Origin: Acanthopagrus latus
Lineage: Eukaryota > Chordata > Actinopteri > Spariformes > Sparidae
DNA: 64,000 nucleotides
Assembly: GCF_904848185.1 (NCBI RefSeq)
Contig: NC_051041.1
Coordinates: forward strand, 14,110,772-14,174,771
Direction: 5' to 3'
Made by a program: the position numbers and the translations under genes. Of the stretch, positions 37,497 to 49,516 are shown in pieces. Below the pieces are notes generated by a model, which saw only the letters and a list, made by a program, of their open reading frames with translations, was not told where the DNA came from and searched no databases. The stretch's first letter is position 1. Every line of letters begins with the position of its first letter.

Positions 37497-39109
37497 AAAG
37501 ATCAGTGGGAGTTGATAAGGTGAAAGGAAGTCAGCTGGGACCCCCAGAGCTGAGTGATTCACCACCAAATGAATAAACCACATACGCACAAACATGCAAG
37601 TCCATATGTACACAACGACATGTACGCACACATGTGCACATGCAGACAGACACAGGTTACGGTTTGGGGATGTCAGGACACATCACTGTCAGAGCTTTAG
37701 CTCTGTCCTCTGAAAAGAGAGGACAAGCCTAAATCTGAGGCGGATCACACCGACTGTTTTCCACTGTAATTTGTTCATTTCTGTGTGTCTTGCTCAACGT
37801 GTACTGAAGACATATGGTCTCCTGTGGTCAGAGGTGGAGGGTGTCTTTTTGATTGAAAGAAAGGGGGTTTTCCATCTTCATTTAAAACTCAGCTGGCGTT
37901 TCATGCATCTCTATGACGGCTCCACTTTTTGGTCATTTTCTGTGTACATTTCATTACGTGGTGTAAAACCCATTCTGCCATATTTACGAGCAACATCTCG
38001 ATTATAGACCATGAATCATTTCTCTGTGCTGTGATTCAACGTCCTCTGTCTGCTTTCTGCTATATTGTCCTCTTAATGTTGGGATTTGGATGTCATAACC
38101 AAGAGGAGACTGAAGTGACAGGTGACATCAATCTTGCTGAAAGGTTTCGATGATAAAAAAAGATGAAACCAAAGGAACACTAGCTAAACAGCATGGGGTG
38201 TTTGTTTTTTTTTTTTGTTTTTTTAGGTTTTTAGTTTGTTGTGTAATAGGAGGCACAGAGGCACGTTTTCTGCCCGCACGTGCTTAGGCAAACTCACTCA
38301 TTGAAACACTGGTATTTGAGATGATCTGCGAAGGACGGGATTGTTATTGATCCTTCGTCATGCCTCAGTGCGTGTGTTTATATGGCCTTGCGCATTGAGT
38401 CATGCATCTAATTGTAGGTCCCTCTGAGAAATAAAGCTTTGGAGACCTTCCTGTTGACTGTTGAAGTACGCAGTCGCCGTATTTGACACACAAATAAGGT
38501 TTGTGGCCGTTCTGAATGCCATTTAATTCCATGCACTGATTTCACGTAATCAGTAGCTGCTGTGTGCAGCTCTTACCACCATGATCTGCAGCCTGGAAGC
38601 GTCATCAGCTCCTCTCCAAGCCCTTCAACTCTATCAGCCAGAAAAAAAGTTATATATTGTTTTAGACATCCTCTGCCTGAGGCTGACTTTGCTCTTCACT
38701 GAGACCAGCACTGGTGACAATATAGAACGCTGAAGGAGCCGAGAAAACACGAACACTCAGTCGACCAGAAATGGAGCTTGTGTGTTTGCTGTGTTAGCGG
38801 TCGTCTTGATTGTCTAACGCTAATGAACTGAATCACATTAACATCGCAAATGGGAGACATTCAGGCACATACACACAAATTCTCAGGTAGTCTGAACTCA
38901 GAATGTACCTTATTTAAACTATAATCAACAGTTGTTTTTATTTCAATTTATTATACCTGTAAGCATCTTCTGATGGTCTTTTTTGTCAAATTGTTCCAGA
39001 AACTAAAATGTATTACATGAATAACGCATCATAAAGTTACAATACAGCTAGGCTGGATATTAGTGATTACACACCTGTCATTGCAATTGTTTTAAAACGT
39101 ACCTTAAAA
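37497..39109. other. intron 1 segment, nothing recognised
   Basis: No exon or transposon identified; a T-run lies near 38207. Confidence 0.5.
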
Positions 39110-39330
39110 CAGTGTTGTAACCAAAAAGTCAAATTTAAGCCCTACTTTTGAAATATGCCTTGTTTAAAACTGAAGGTCAGCCAATCTAAACAGTGCTTGA
39201 GTAAGAGTCTTAAAATATCTGATATTAAATGACCTTTACTTAAGTATCAAAAGTACGAGTAAAGGTCATTTTAAAATATGTTTACTGAATATACTCATCC
39301 GATGGCTAGTATATACTCAATTATGTTTAA
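39110..39330. mobile_element. possible degraded fish DNA transposon
   Basis: The strings AGTGTTGTAACCAAA and ACTTAAGTATCAAAAGTA are, as I recall, typical of an abundant teleost non-autonomous element. Ends and target duplication were not found. Confidence 0.4.
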
Positions 39331-41301
39331 ATGCACTAGTTTGGTTCTGATGTTAGCCTTCAATCTGCAAAATAACCAGAAACAAAAGTAATATCAAATA
39401 ATGTATTGGCGTTAAAAAAGGCAAAACAAAAACATTTGCCTCCAAAAGGTTGTGGAATGCAAACAAAAAAAAAACAACACTGAGTCAGGCACAAAATAAA
39501 ATAAAAAAAAAAAAATCCATCTCTTATGATCGCAGACTGTCAGCAGTAATCATGAAGAAGTGCTGGCAGTCGCCCCCTGAAGACCTGTAAACTTCTCTGC
39601 GTGTGTGACTAATGTAATTTCTCGGCAACAAACCACAGTATCATCATTTTTCTGCCCTTTTTTGCCCTGCAACAAAAAAGAGCAGCCGCACAGGCATTCA
39701 TAAATGCCATGACATGTTGCGCTGTTAAGACATGCTGCCGTGCGCAGCTCAAAATGAAGTATGCCGTGGAAACGAGAATTACAAAACTTTCAACTTCTTC
39801 TTGCGTGTTCAGCTGCGACGTAAGAGGAGAAATGATCGTAGGTGAAAACTAATCTGCAGGAAGAACTGTTAGTGTTTTCAAAATACATGATGGCACAGTT
39901 TATTCTGTTTGGAGAGCATAAAAGAAAATCTGCCCGAAACCTTTCTATGGTATATAGGTAGACAAAATGATGCTTAATAAAAAATAATCACTGATTCAAA
40001 GCAGATTTATTTATCTTTTTGTTTTTTCATGTGAGTTTAGGGGTCAAAAAAGTATTTAGCTCATTCAACTATAACCTTTCCTGTCTAGCTGGCTAATAAA
40101 AGAGAGCTGGAACAGTGTGTTTGCAGGTTTTGTTGGCCAACATACTGCACTGCAGTTGCTGGGGCTTAGAAGGTATTGAGGCAGGATTGTCTGAAAACTG
40201 GGACAAGTTCTCTGTGTGGACAAGGCAGACAAACAGCTTGGATTGACAGCCGGAGCTGATCTTGTAAAAATTTACTACATCGTCTGGAAAAAAAAGCTCA
40301 AGAATGCCAAGTAGTTAGGTAGCTTTCTAGGTCCCAAATAGGTCCTATTTATAAGAAACGCATTGGGATGGTGGCCAGACTTACAATCCCAATGCATAAG
40401 TATTTGACGAGTTGGGAATTAGACTCAAAAATCAACTTTTCTTACAAATGTGACCTATAAGTCACCGACGGCCCTAGCACCCTTTGCTTCGGTGTAGTGT
40501 GTGTGTGTGTGGTCTTTGACTGGGTGGTGCTGAGGTGCCCTGAGTTATGTATGCTGATACGGTGACACATTTTTTGGTTTACACTGATAGCACATGCCTC
40601 GTGCATTAATATACTTTCATACACCACTGATATTGAATTTCACACTTCATTGAATTTATTATTATTATCTACTCCGTTGTGGCCGGCCAGCTGGTCATAA
40701 CAGCACCTTTTAAATCTAAAGGCTGATTTTTATCTTGCAAAATTGTTTTTTCCCCATTATACATCAGTGGATTATTTGAATATGATTACAGGCTGACCAG
40801 CTGTACCACTGTGATTTCACTTTTGACGAAACAATCTCTTCTTTGTTAGGTTCGGTCTTTGAAATCCTTCAATGTACTGATGCAGGAATGCACACACAGA
40901 TTGTTACCGCGAGTGGTGTTTAATTTCTCTGCACACAAAGGCAGTTTATTGATCCACGTGTGCGCATATGTTCTTCTGTGAGAATGTGTGTGTGTGGAGT
41001 GGGCTGTATACAGTAATGACAGTCGTGCATCTAATTGCAGTTGCCTGGGAGCTTTGGAAACCTTTCTGGTTATCTCCGACGAGCACAGTGGGAGAGTGTG
41101 TGACACACGCGCAACACAGATTTATGATGAATTGGTTCGTTTAAAAATACACTGAACTTCTGCAGCCATGGAGACAAAGGCATTTGGTGATTTTGCTCTC
41201 ATTCATTCCCACTCTTGCTCTCCCTCTACCCCTCGTCAGCCTTATTTTTTCTCACACACGCGAGCGAGAACAAACGCTCGAGCAGAAACACAAATGAAGA
41301 T

Positions 41302-41304
<3 letters not shown>
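39331..41304. other. intron 1 segment, nothing recognised
   Basis: A-rich runs near 39460-39510 and a short GT tract near 40497 only. Confidence 0.5.

Positions 41305-41333
<29 letters not shown>
41305..41333. repeat. (CA)n microsatellite
   Basis: About 14 CA units, pure. Confidence 0.9.
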
Positions 41334-41335
<2 letters not shown>

Positions 41336-41463
41336 AGCACACGCACCAATACACACACTTATTTTGGGCGTCGGACAAGCTCGAACCTGCAAACGCCACC
41401 ACTTGAAATAAAACCTTTCTCCCCGACACCGGTGAGGCGGTTAACCCCTTCAACAGGTTTCCT

Positions 41464-41477
41464 GTTGCCATGGCAAC
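41464..41477. promoter_or_regulatory. perfect RFX X-box palindrome (second copy)
   Basis: This is identical over 14 bp to the site at 13440. Flanking bases are otherwise unrelated apart from ATG directly after it, so the copies are not an obvious duplicated repeat. It sits about 270 bp before a GC box in a CpG-rich patch. Confidence 0.65.
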
Positions 41478-41594
41478 ATGCTGCAGGATGACCGCGCGGG
41501 ATGTGAGTGAAAAACCTATTTCCTTGGCGACCAGTGGAGACACGCAGAAACATCAAATGGTTGGTGTGTGTGAGTGCATGTGTATGTGTTTGCA

Positions 41595-41620
41595 TGTGTG
41601 TGTGTGTGTGTGTGTGTGTG
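41595..41620. repeat. (GT)n microsatellite
   Basis: About 13 GT units, flanked by CATGTGTATG-like imperfect repeats. Confidence 0.9.
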
Positions 41621-41639
41621 CATGTGTGTATGAATGAGG

Positions 41640-42480
41640 CAATGTGTGTTTATGCGAGAACGTGCTACGATCTCATCACCGTGCTCGCCACCCAGCCCTG
41701 TATCGCATCATTCCCACCAATGATGAAACGGACTGTAAGCAAGGGGCGGGATCTCTCCTCGCTGATTGACACGACTCTTTGTTCTGTCAAAGCCTTTGAC
41801 TTGCGCACACGCGCAACGCCCGTACGCACCCGCGCAAACACAGGCACGGTTCTCCTTGTTCGCACTAATGACTGCAGCCCTCATTATCCACCAGCGGTTT
41901 GTGGCGGTGTGCGGGAACGTGGAGACATGAAAAGAGAGCCGTCTCATGCTCATTCTGCATCTCCGTGGATGAGCTGATGCGAGGAGAGTCGGAGAGAGGG
42001 AGAGTCATGAGCCAGTTCCCTCCGCATTCTTCTCTCCCATGAATCTGCCCACGCGCTGCCTTCCACCCACATCATCGCAGCAGTGATGGAACTTTTTCTA
42101 CCTCCTCCCTTTTTTTTTTTTTTTTTGCTCGTTTTCTCACTCTCGGCTCCGTCTCTGCCTCCTATTCACACGCTCGCTCGCTCTCTCCCTCTCCCCTTCC
42201 CTATCTGTCATGCCTCCTTCCGCAATTTGTGTCTCCCTCTCTCCTCATTTGTCATTCCTGAACTTTACCGTCTTCTTCCTGCCATTTTTTCTTTCCCCCT
42301 CTGCATTTCTGCGCCTACACCCCACCCTCGCGCGCCGTCTTTTCTTCGCGGAGATCACGTTTTAAATAATTTCTCCGTCTGTGCGCGTATCAGCCACGGG
42401 CCTCCGCTACAGCAAAACTCCGGAGACCACACAGGAGGTTTTAAGAGTTTCCACTGTCATTGCGATGTCGTCTAAGAGTC
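41640..42480 (+). promoter_or_regulatory. CpG-rich patch in intron 1, possible internal promoter
   Basis: By hand I count about two dozen CpGs in 41640-41940, far denser than the surrounding intron. A GC box (GGGGCGGG, 41743-41750) is present, and a perfect X-box lies upstream at 41464. A C/T-rich stretch with a T-run follows at about 42075-42330, resembling the composition of the main 5' leader. No ORF here is recognisable. It could be an alternative first exon, an lncRNA promoter, or only a GC-rich enhancer. Confidence 0.3.
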
Positions 42481-44582
42481 CTTATGTTTTTCGGGTAAAG
42501 CATCCCTTGGTAAATTTGAGTTAAGATTAGAATGAAAGATGGAGCCGGAGATGCATTTATTGTGTTGTGTCTGTGCCAATAAAAGAGAGTCATGCGAATA
42601 ATTCATCTGCAATTACAGGATCGCAAATAAGCCTTATTTGTTCGGGCACGTTGCCCTGGATTCTTGTCGACCACAGAAATATTCCTGCGCTACAATAAGC
42701 TCAGGCTTCGATACAATAGCCCTGATTCCCTGTATTATTCAAGGGATCCATCCCACCATCAGAGCCATGGCATCATCTCCAGGGGCAGGTGAATGAGAGG
42801 GGAGCAGTTTTATGCGATCACAGCCAGCGGAGGTGCCTCATCAAAGGCCTTCTGGCCCGGCCTGCTCCCCTGGGGCATTGCCTTCCTCCGGGGGACACAT
42901 CAAACACATGAAAGGAGAGCCTCCAAAAGTAACGCTCCTTTGCCTCCCATCACAGCCGTCCACATTTATCATCACACCTGACCGGCGGTTACTTCCTCTG
43001 ACGCTTTGCGCCACAGTGGGCGCTTGCTAAAATCAGATTCGTGTGGTCTTTTTGGTAATTTTCGATCTGCCTTTCAAGCCGCTTCTAGATAAAAATGCCT
43101 ATTTCAAATGTGGGAGCTGTTTTAAATGCGATCAGATCAGTAAGCAGGCCTCCGTTCTCCTCAGAAAGGCTTTTACCACATTTGAATCAGAGGAGGCATT
43201 CACACAGGAAACCTTCACATAGAATATCGTCCTTTGTGCTACAGTTCCAAGTACTGTACCAAATGTATCTTCCATGCTATTGCCTGTTGGCTGAAAAAAT
43301 AGCAGTACATCCACATTCCACCCTATTCTCACCTGCAGTGTGCTTTCCCACCACCAGCTGTATGGCAGACAGTAATCACAAGGGGTTGGGGCGGGTGGTT
43401 GCAGCCATCTTGGAGGCAGTGGTGCATGCCAATGTCTGCCTGATGAGTTCACAGAGGATGCAGTTCATCTTCCTCCACTGTTATTTTATTCATTACTGCC
43501 TGTCAGAGAGGGGAACACACACACAGACACTCACATGCGCCGAATACAGTGAAGACACGCAAACATGCAGGCGATCAGGTCTGCAGGTAAGCGCACACCT
43601 TTATGTAGCGTAGTTGTGTGTCTTATCTGCTTAACTTAACTTTCCGTTAGCCTCTTTTGGTTTACTGTTTTCATCTCATAATCTTGTTTATCTACTACCA
43701 TATCCATACCCGCTATTTATATGGTATGTCAGTTGAGCTCATTACAGTTTCCTGGGGCTTTTAAATGCATCTTTTAATAGTAGCTCTGAAGTCTTCCGAG
43801 GATTCAGTGAAGGTATAGGAACCCTCCCTGCCTGCCTGCGGTGATGTGCCTTTTGCTCTGTGTTTGTCTTTTGTTTTGTCAATTTGAGATGAACTGCTCT
43901 GGCCCGCTTGTGGTGAGGGCAATTAGGAGCGAACCCTTGGGCAGTCGCTGTTGAGGATTTCCGGATTCCTCTCACTCGCGTAAACAGCGGCGCATTTTGA
44001 AAACACGCACGTGTACACGGGGTGAAGCGCGCGGAGTCAAAGGTGGCCAGCTGAAAGGGGCAGCAGAGCGCTGCGTGCAGGCCCCGGAGGTGTAGTTACT
44101 TCAGTGTTGCGTCTCGGCCTTTGTGAGACACGTTGCGTGTGAGAGGCTGTTGGGTAGCTGGAAAAGAAAAGAAGCCTCTGGGCATTGGAGAGTCAGGGGA
44201 GAAGGTAAGGAGGAGAAAGAGTGTGGTGTTCTGTAGCTGCCTGGTAGGGCCATGCTCACCGGAGCTCAACAACACTCATTAAGCTCAGCTGCCTGGACGC
44301 TAAAGTTTTGGGAGATTCAAACCGAAGAAGACTCCCATCCCTCCCCCCTGCAGGCCAAAACAACCTCTGAATTCCACTATATCTCCCCAGCTTCCTCTTG
44401 AGATGGAAATAAGTTTTGATTTGCCTCCACTGTGGCCTGGCTGCAGGAGGCATAAGAATGGTCTGTGGTTGTTTTTTTTTTTTTGTTTCAGGGTGATACA
44501 CTGCAATGCTGTAATGCAGAAGAAGTCAAATAAAAACGTTGCCCCTCGTCTTATTATTAAAATGCTCTGCGAGCGTACTCGT
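42481..44582. other. intron 1 segment, nothing recognised
   Basis: The part at 42530-42780 is non-repetitive and moderately AT-rich, possibly a conserved noncoding element, but this cannot be tested here. A YY1-like site is at 43401. Confidence 0.45.
43401..43412 (-). promoter_or_regulatory. YY1-like site CAAGATGGCTGC (reverse)
   Basis: On the minus strand this is identical over 12 bp to 20922-20933. A GGGGCGGG GC box lies just before it on the plus strand. Confidence 0.35.
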
Positions 44583-44616
44583 TCATCCAGGTCGTCTGGT
44601 ATCTCGACCTGGATGA
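44583..44616. repeat. perfect 12-bp inverted repeat (hairpin)
   Basis: TCATCCAGGTCG (44583-44594) and CGACCTGGATGA (44605-44616) are exact reverse complements around a 10-base loop. The following TTTCGCTACTCATCTGAGAGG (within 44657-44678) resembles a dispersed sequence I recall from fish genomes, so the hairpin is probably part of a mobile element of uncertain family. Confidence 0.65.
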
Positions 44617-44757
44617 CTCAAAGGCAGTCGGTCGTGCTGTGTAGTCCTGAGGATGTTTCGCTACTCATCTGAGAGGCCTCTTTAATTATAGTGATGACGA
44701 ACCGGGGATTTTCCTGGTATTTCTGAATGATTCACATTATAGCATCACGTTGTAAAT

Positions 44758-44850
44758 AGGGATGCACAATATTTGTGTAATATCTCTGTATTTTCTGATT
44801 ATGAATCCACTTTTGGCCGATTGCCAGCGCTAATATGCACATATTTGGTT
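44758..44850 (+). mobile_element. possible hAT-like end
   Basis: It starts TAGGGATGCACAATATTTG, resembling hAT terminal repeats of the AGGGATGCAC type, with TTTTGGCCGATTGCCAGC further in. No partner end was found. Confidence 0.35.
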
Positions 44851-45653
44851 GGTGCCACCCATTAGAGAGCTGAAGCCGAATCATTATTTGAAATCTTCTT
44901 GTTGTCAAAGAGATGTGTGTGAAGTTCTCACCTCCTGTTAATGATTCCTGGAGACACAAACCTGAGACATCATTTGCACAGTACCAATGGTGAGTGGCTG
45001 TATGTTATGCATTCATTTCAGCTGGGCCGTACCAAACAATTATGTCTATTCATTCTTTTTAAACTCATTAAAGTGCTATTTGTATAATTAGCTTCCACCG
45101 TTGGCTGAGCGGGATTGTTTCTGATTTGTGTGAAACATTTCCAATAACTCCAGAGCTTTGTAAAGTCCAGAGGTCAACATTTGCCCCAACAAGATAAATG
45201 CAGTAATTTCCCAAAAATTTTTTTAATCTTTTAATTTTAAAATATTTGGCTTCAGTCATTATGTGTATGCATTTGAATTCAAAACAAGTACTTTTTAGTT
45301 GTAATGATTGAAGAAAGTCAGAGGTTTCGATAAAAAAAAGTAATCCGGTGAATCACAAAATAGGATTTTGTTTGAGGACTTTCTCCGGGTGGATGTTGTC
45401 ATAAAATATGCAAACACAATAACACAAATTCAAAGCTGCAAATGTAAAAAATATTAACGACATCCGGCACGGCCCTGCAATTTAATGCATCCATTAGTAT
45501 CATTTTAAAAGGGTAGTGAGTGTGTTTGTGTTGGACTCTGACATCAGTGTATTGTGACGTTCTCCACAGAGACCACCATGCTTAGCCGTTGGGGTCCTTG
45601 TGCGTGTGTTGACTGTCCATCAGTGACACACCAGGGAAGAATATATGTTTCTC
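44851..45653. other. intron 1 segment, nothing recognised
   Basis: AT-rich DNA without recognisable exon or element. Confidence 0.5.
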
Positions 45654-45732
45654 ACACACACACACGCACACACACACGCACACACACACTTATGCACACA
45701 AACACACAACAGCAGCAGCAGCAGCAGCAGCA
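45654..45732. repeat. compound (CA)n and (CAG)7 repeat
   Basis: Interrupted CA (CACACG and CACAAA variants) passes into seven pure CAG units from 45710. Confidence 0.9.
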
Positions 45733-47933
45733 TCTTTTCTGTCTCCCAGATATTAAAGTCCTGCAGACTATCTTGGTTGAGAAACTCAGGGTGGCTAACA
45801 CCAGTTGATTTATTTATGAGGCGGGGTTCAATACTGGCTTTAGGGCTGTCTTTAGGACTGGCCTCTTATAGTCTATCCTTATTGACCACATTTGTGGTCG
45901 TCATTAATATTACATTTTGACATCCTGACAGATATGCATTCCGAGAGGATAGCAGCAAACTAAAGTTTTCTACTTCACCATAACTCCAAACTTTGACAGG
46001 AAGGCTGTGATTGTTCCTGCAGATCAGAGATTTTCTGCTGCGGTTTGAAAGAGAGCATCTTTGAGAGGCAAAGCTGATTAGTATGCGTAGCGATGTTTGC
46101 AATTTCATCTTTGCTTTTTTTTTTTTCTTCTTTTTTTTTTTTTTTGACGGACTAGTGTCCTGAGCGCACGAAGCGGAGCTGATTTGGTTTGGTTTGAGTG
46201 TTTACCTCCAGCTTTGATTCACTCAGGCTTGATCTAAAAGGTCAGGCCAGGCAAAATGTAACTTGCTTGTGGTGACAAGAGATATATACGTCTCCACTGC
46301 TGCTGGATCTCAACCGGCACTACAAAAAATAAAAATAAAAAAATCGATAAGTCATAAATTATATTGCAGGAAATTAGAATGGCTTTGGGGTGAGAGTCTA
46401 ACATTTCAGATGGCAGAAGAGATGCTGATTTATAGACAGACTGGATACATCGATTAACGTTACGAAATGCGTATTTGGCCGAGCATTCGGAGCCCCCCTT
46501 CACGTGGTTTTCTTACATGTAATTTAGAATGGGTACTTTGCTCTCCTTTTAAATTATTCAGGCACACACGCACATGCAGAACACACACACACGCAAGGAC
46601 GGCACTGTGATAGGTGATGCAGCCGCGAAGAGTCACTGGCGATGACTGTCACTTGTGGTCCCATGGGTGTCTCAGTGGTCAGAGATTGGGATGTAACGGA
46701 GGAAGACTATTATTGTGATCCACTCAATTATTCATCTATGAAAGAACTCAATACCCGGCGCGAGAGAGCGAGGCAGAGAGAGAGAACTTTGGGTTGACGT
46801 GAAGCATGGCTGTCACATGCCCAAGCATAATGTGACTCTCTCATAAATTAAAAGCGCAAAGGATTGTGGAACTTGAACAAGACATTTTGTGAAGTGGCTT
46901 TTAATGTCATTGATTTAATTCCTGGAGCCGGGACAATGGAGACATCTTCTTTCTTGATGCATTTCACACTACGGCTCTTACAAAAGGGCCTGTGAACATC
47001 AGTCGTAACATTTCAACAGTGTGTAAAGGTAACATCTCTTTATTGCTCCTCCATTGTCCGGAGGCGTTGCCAGCGCTTATCTCAACAGTGTTCAGTTTGT
47101 ACCTTCCCCGTTCGACTCATCTGACAGCGGAGTGTGTCTTTGCAGATAGCATCGGCGGCCAGCCTAGCTTCACTGGTGGGGACAAAACGCTCGGCTCGCT
47201 TTTATTTTAAACAAACTTGAGCCGAACATAACTCTCTGCCCTCCGTGCACCTCGACCCCACCGGCAGATATTCACTACATGGATTCCTGCGTGATTAACA
47301 CCCCCCCCCCAAAAAAAAATAAAAGAGAGCAGTCATGAATGTAACTGCCAGAGAAGGCATTTTTATCCCATGTTGTGTTTACATACCAGCAGAACCACCT
47401 TTGATGGGATTAGAATCACTAAAGATGTGCTTTAGCTGGCCCGGGAAGCTGCTAGCAGGGAGAATGTGCAGGGATTTATGCATTTTTGATGCAGCGTGGG
47501 GAGGAGTGGAACTCTGAAAAGGCTGCATGACCTACTTAGAGAGCCGTGGAATTCAGACGACTCGTCATGCCACAAAAAGAGAAAAATCTTTCTCTCACTG
47601 TGCGTGTGTGTGTGTTTCAGAGAGATGCATGCAAAGTGCACTCTTTCACATGTACTTCTCTGCCTGCTGGTGTTTGTGTGCGAGGGATGTGACACAGGCA
47701 CACACGCTGTGAATTCATCAGAGAGCGCTTCTTTTTTTCTTCTCTTCATTTCTCTCTTTACTTTGCATTAGTGTGTGTATCCTGCTCCATGGGCTGCATC
47801 TTATTTTAAGCCTTTCAGTCTGTTTTATTTAAAAGCCTCTGTAATGAAGAGCCTTCTGACATCCTGCAACACTTCTTCCCACCATCCACTGAGATGGCAT
47901 CTGGCCGGCTGTAGACGCGCGTGCATGCTCGTG

Positions 47934-47937
<4 letters not shown>
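45733..47937. other. intron 1 segment, nothing recognised
   Basis: T-rich run at 46115-46145. The stretch 46840-46985 is non-repetitive and could be conserved noncoding DNA. Confidence 0.45.

Positions 47938-47991
<54 letters not shown>
47938..47991. repeat. (CA)27 microsatellite
   Basis: Fifty-four bp pure CA. Confidence 0.97.
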
Positions 47992-47996
<5 letters not shown>

Positions 47997-48160
47997 ACAA
48001 ACACGCTCACTTTTATCCACACAAACACAGGACGAACAACAGCTTCTCCCTCTGTCCCCATCTAAGGGAAAAATGCAATTTTCTTTGCGACATGGCCTTG
48101 TACACAAATTAATTTTCCTTTGCAGTCTGGCCCCTTCATTCCCTCCTCTCTCCATCACCT

Positions 48161-48205
48161 CCTTCTCTCTCTCTCTCCCTCTCTCCCTCTTTCTCTCCCT
48201 CGTTC
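48161..48205. repeat. C/T-rich homopyrimidine tract
   Basis: CTCTCT and CCCTCT units, almost pure pyrimidine, immediately before an X-box-like site. Confidence 0.85.
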
Positions 48206-48208
48206 TCG

Positions 48209-48222
48209 GTAGCTATGGCAAC
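48209..48222. promoter_or_regulatory. RFX X-box-like site, 12 of 14
   Basis: GTAGCTATGGCAAC differs from the palindromic X-box at two positions and keeps an intact right half (GGCAAC). It directly follows a C/T-rich repeat. Confidence 0.4.
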
Positions 48223-48652
48223 ACAGTGTTGCACGTCAGCTTCTCAAATGAGACGGTATTGTCCGACTGCTCGGGCTGTCACATTCCTGTTTTCACCGTC
48301 ACCCTGTGGGGTGAGAGAGAGAGAGAGAGAGAGACTCTGTTTTTATTGCTATGTCTTTCCAGTCACCTCAATACAGGCCAGTCAATAAGCGATTCATTAG
48401 AAACGACAAGCACTCACGGTCAATGCCTTCAACTGGAGTGTTTATTTGGCCCGGAAATTAGCTATTGTGAGACAAGAGTCGACCACCTGGTTGGATGTTG
48501 CATGTGTGTGTGTGTGTGTGTGTGCGCGTATGGCCATGTGTGTGGTATGCTTGTAGCTACTGGTGATTGATGATTGTTTGTGGACACTGCTGGCATGGCC
48601 CCCAGCCTGGTTAAATATGCGCTGGTTGATGAATCCCAGGGTACATTGTGTT

Positions 48653-48702
48653 TGTGTACGTGTGTGTGTGTGTGTGCGCGCGCGCGTGTGTACGTGCGTG
48701 CG
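48653..48702. repeat. 50-bp alternating purine-pyrimidine tract, strong Z-DNA candidate
   Basis: The tract passes from TGTGTACG through (TG)n, a central (CG)6 and back to GTGTACGTGCGTGCG without breaking pyrimidine-purine alternation. Confidence 0.85.
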
Positions 48703-48940
48703 TTGGTAACAGTGAGTTCATGTGTGCTCGTGGCAGTGGACCTCCCAGTTGATGTGAATCGCTGCTGGTCTAAAGCAGGCACATGCAGAGTAATTATTGG
48801 ACCTCTGAAAAACATCCGCAGAATGCACTTGGTTCATTTGTCAAAGCAACGGATCAAATGTGTAAAATTACAAGTTTTAGTGAGAGGAATTACAGTCATA
48901 ATTGTGGTGCTTCCCCACTTTTGTTGAAGATAAATAAAAG

Positions 48941-49516
48941 GGTAACACTTACTCTAAGTGCTTATTATCATTATTATGTGTTAGAAGACTGCACACGTGT
49001 TAATAATATCATCATACACATGTTTACTGTTAGATTCCAAGACATTTCAAGGACTGAACAGACTTGTGAGGCTGTTTACTTTTAATTGCTTACACATGTC
49101 TTATGAGCTAAAAAAAAACAACATGTTTCTGATGCTGTTACTAACACTTGTTAATCGTATTAACACAAATTAATGTTAATGAGCTTGTTATAGGGACTCA
49201 CAAATATGAATTTCTTTCCACCAATGAATTAACAAGCTGTTGTCAGAGGAATATAAGGTCTCGAGAAGCTAGACTGAAGCTGTTTGAAGCTAGAAAGGTG
49301 GCAGGGTCCGCCAAATACAATCAAAGTAGAACAGTATGAACCTGTGTCCTTTTAAGGTCAGTTTGTTCATTCAGTTTATTCAGTCATGAAAGTAAACAGA
49401 GTTTACTTGTTTAGTTTGCTTAGGCGTAACAAAATCATCCAATAAAGATCTTTCTCTTATGATTAAAATGTCTTCCCCAAAACTACACACTGCCCCTTTT
49501 AATATAAAGTGTTACC
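48941..49516. mobile_element. TIR element, GGTAACACTT ends, 576 bp
   Basis: GGTAACACTT (48941-48950) and its exact reverse complement AAGTGTTACC (49507-49516) bound an AT-rich, non-coding interval. Such GGTAACACTT ends are, as I recall, common among fish non-autonomous DNA transposons. The target-site duplication is unclear, so the family is left open. Confidence 0.6.
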
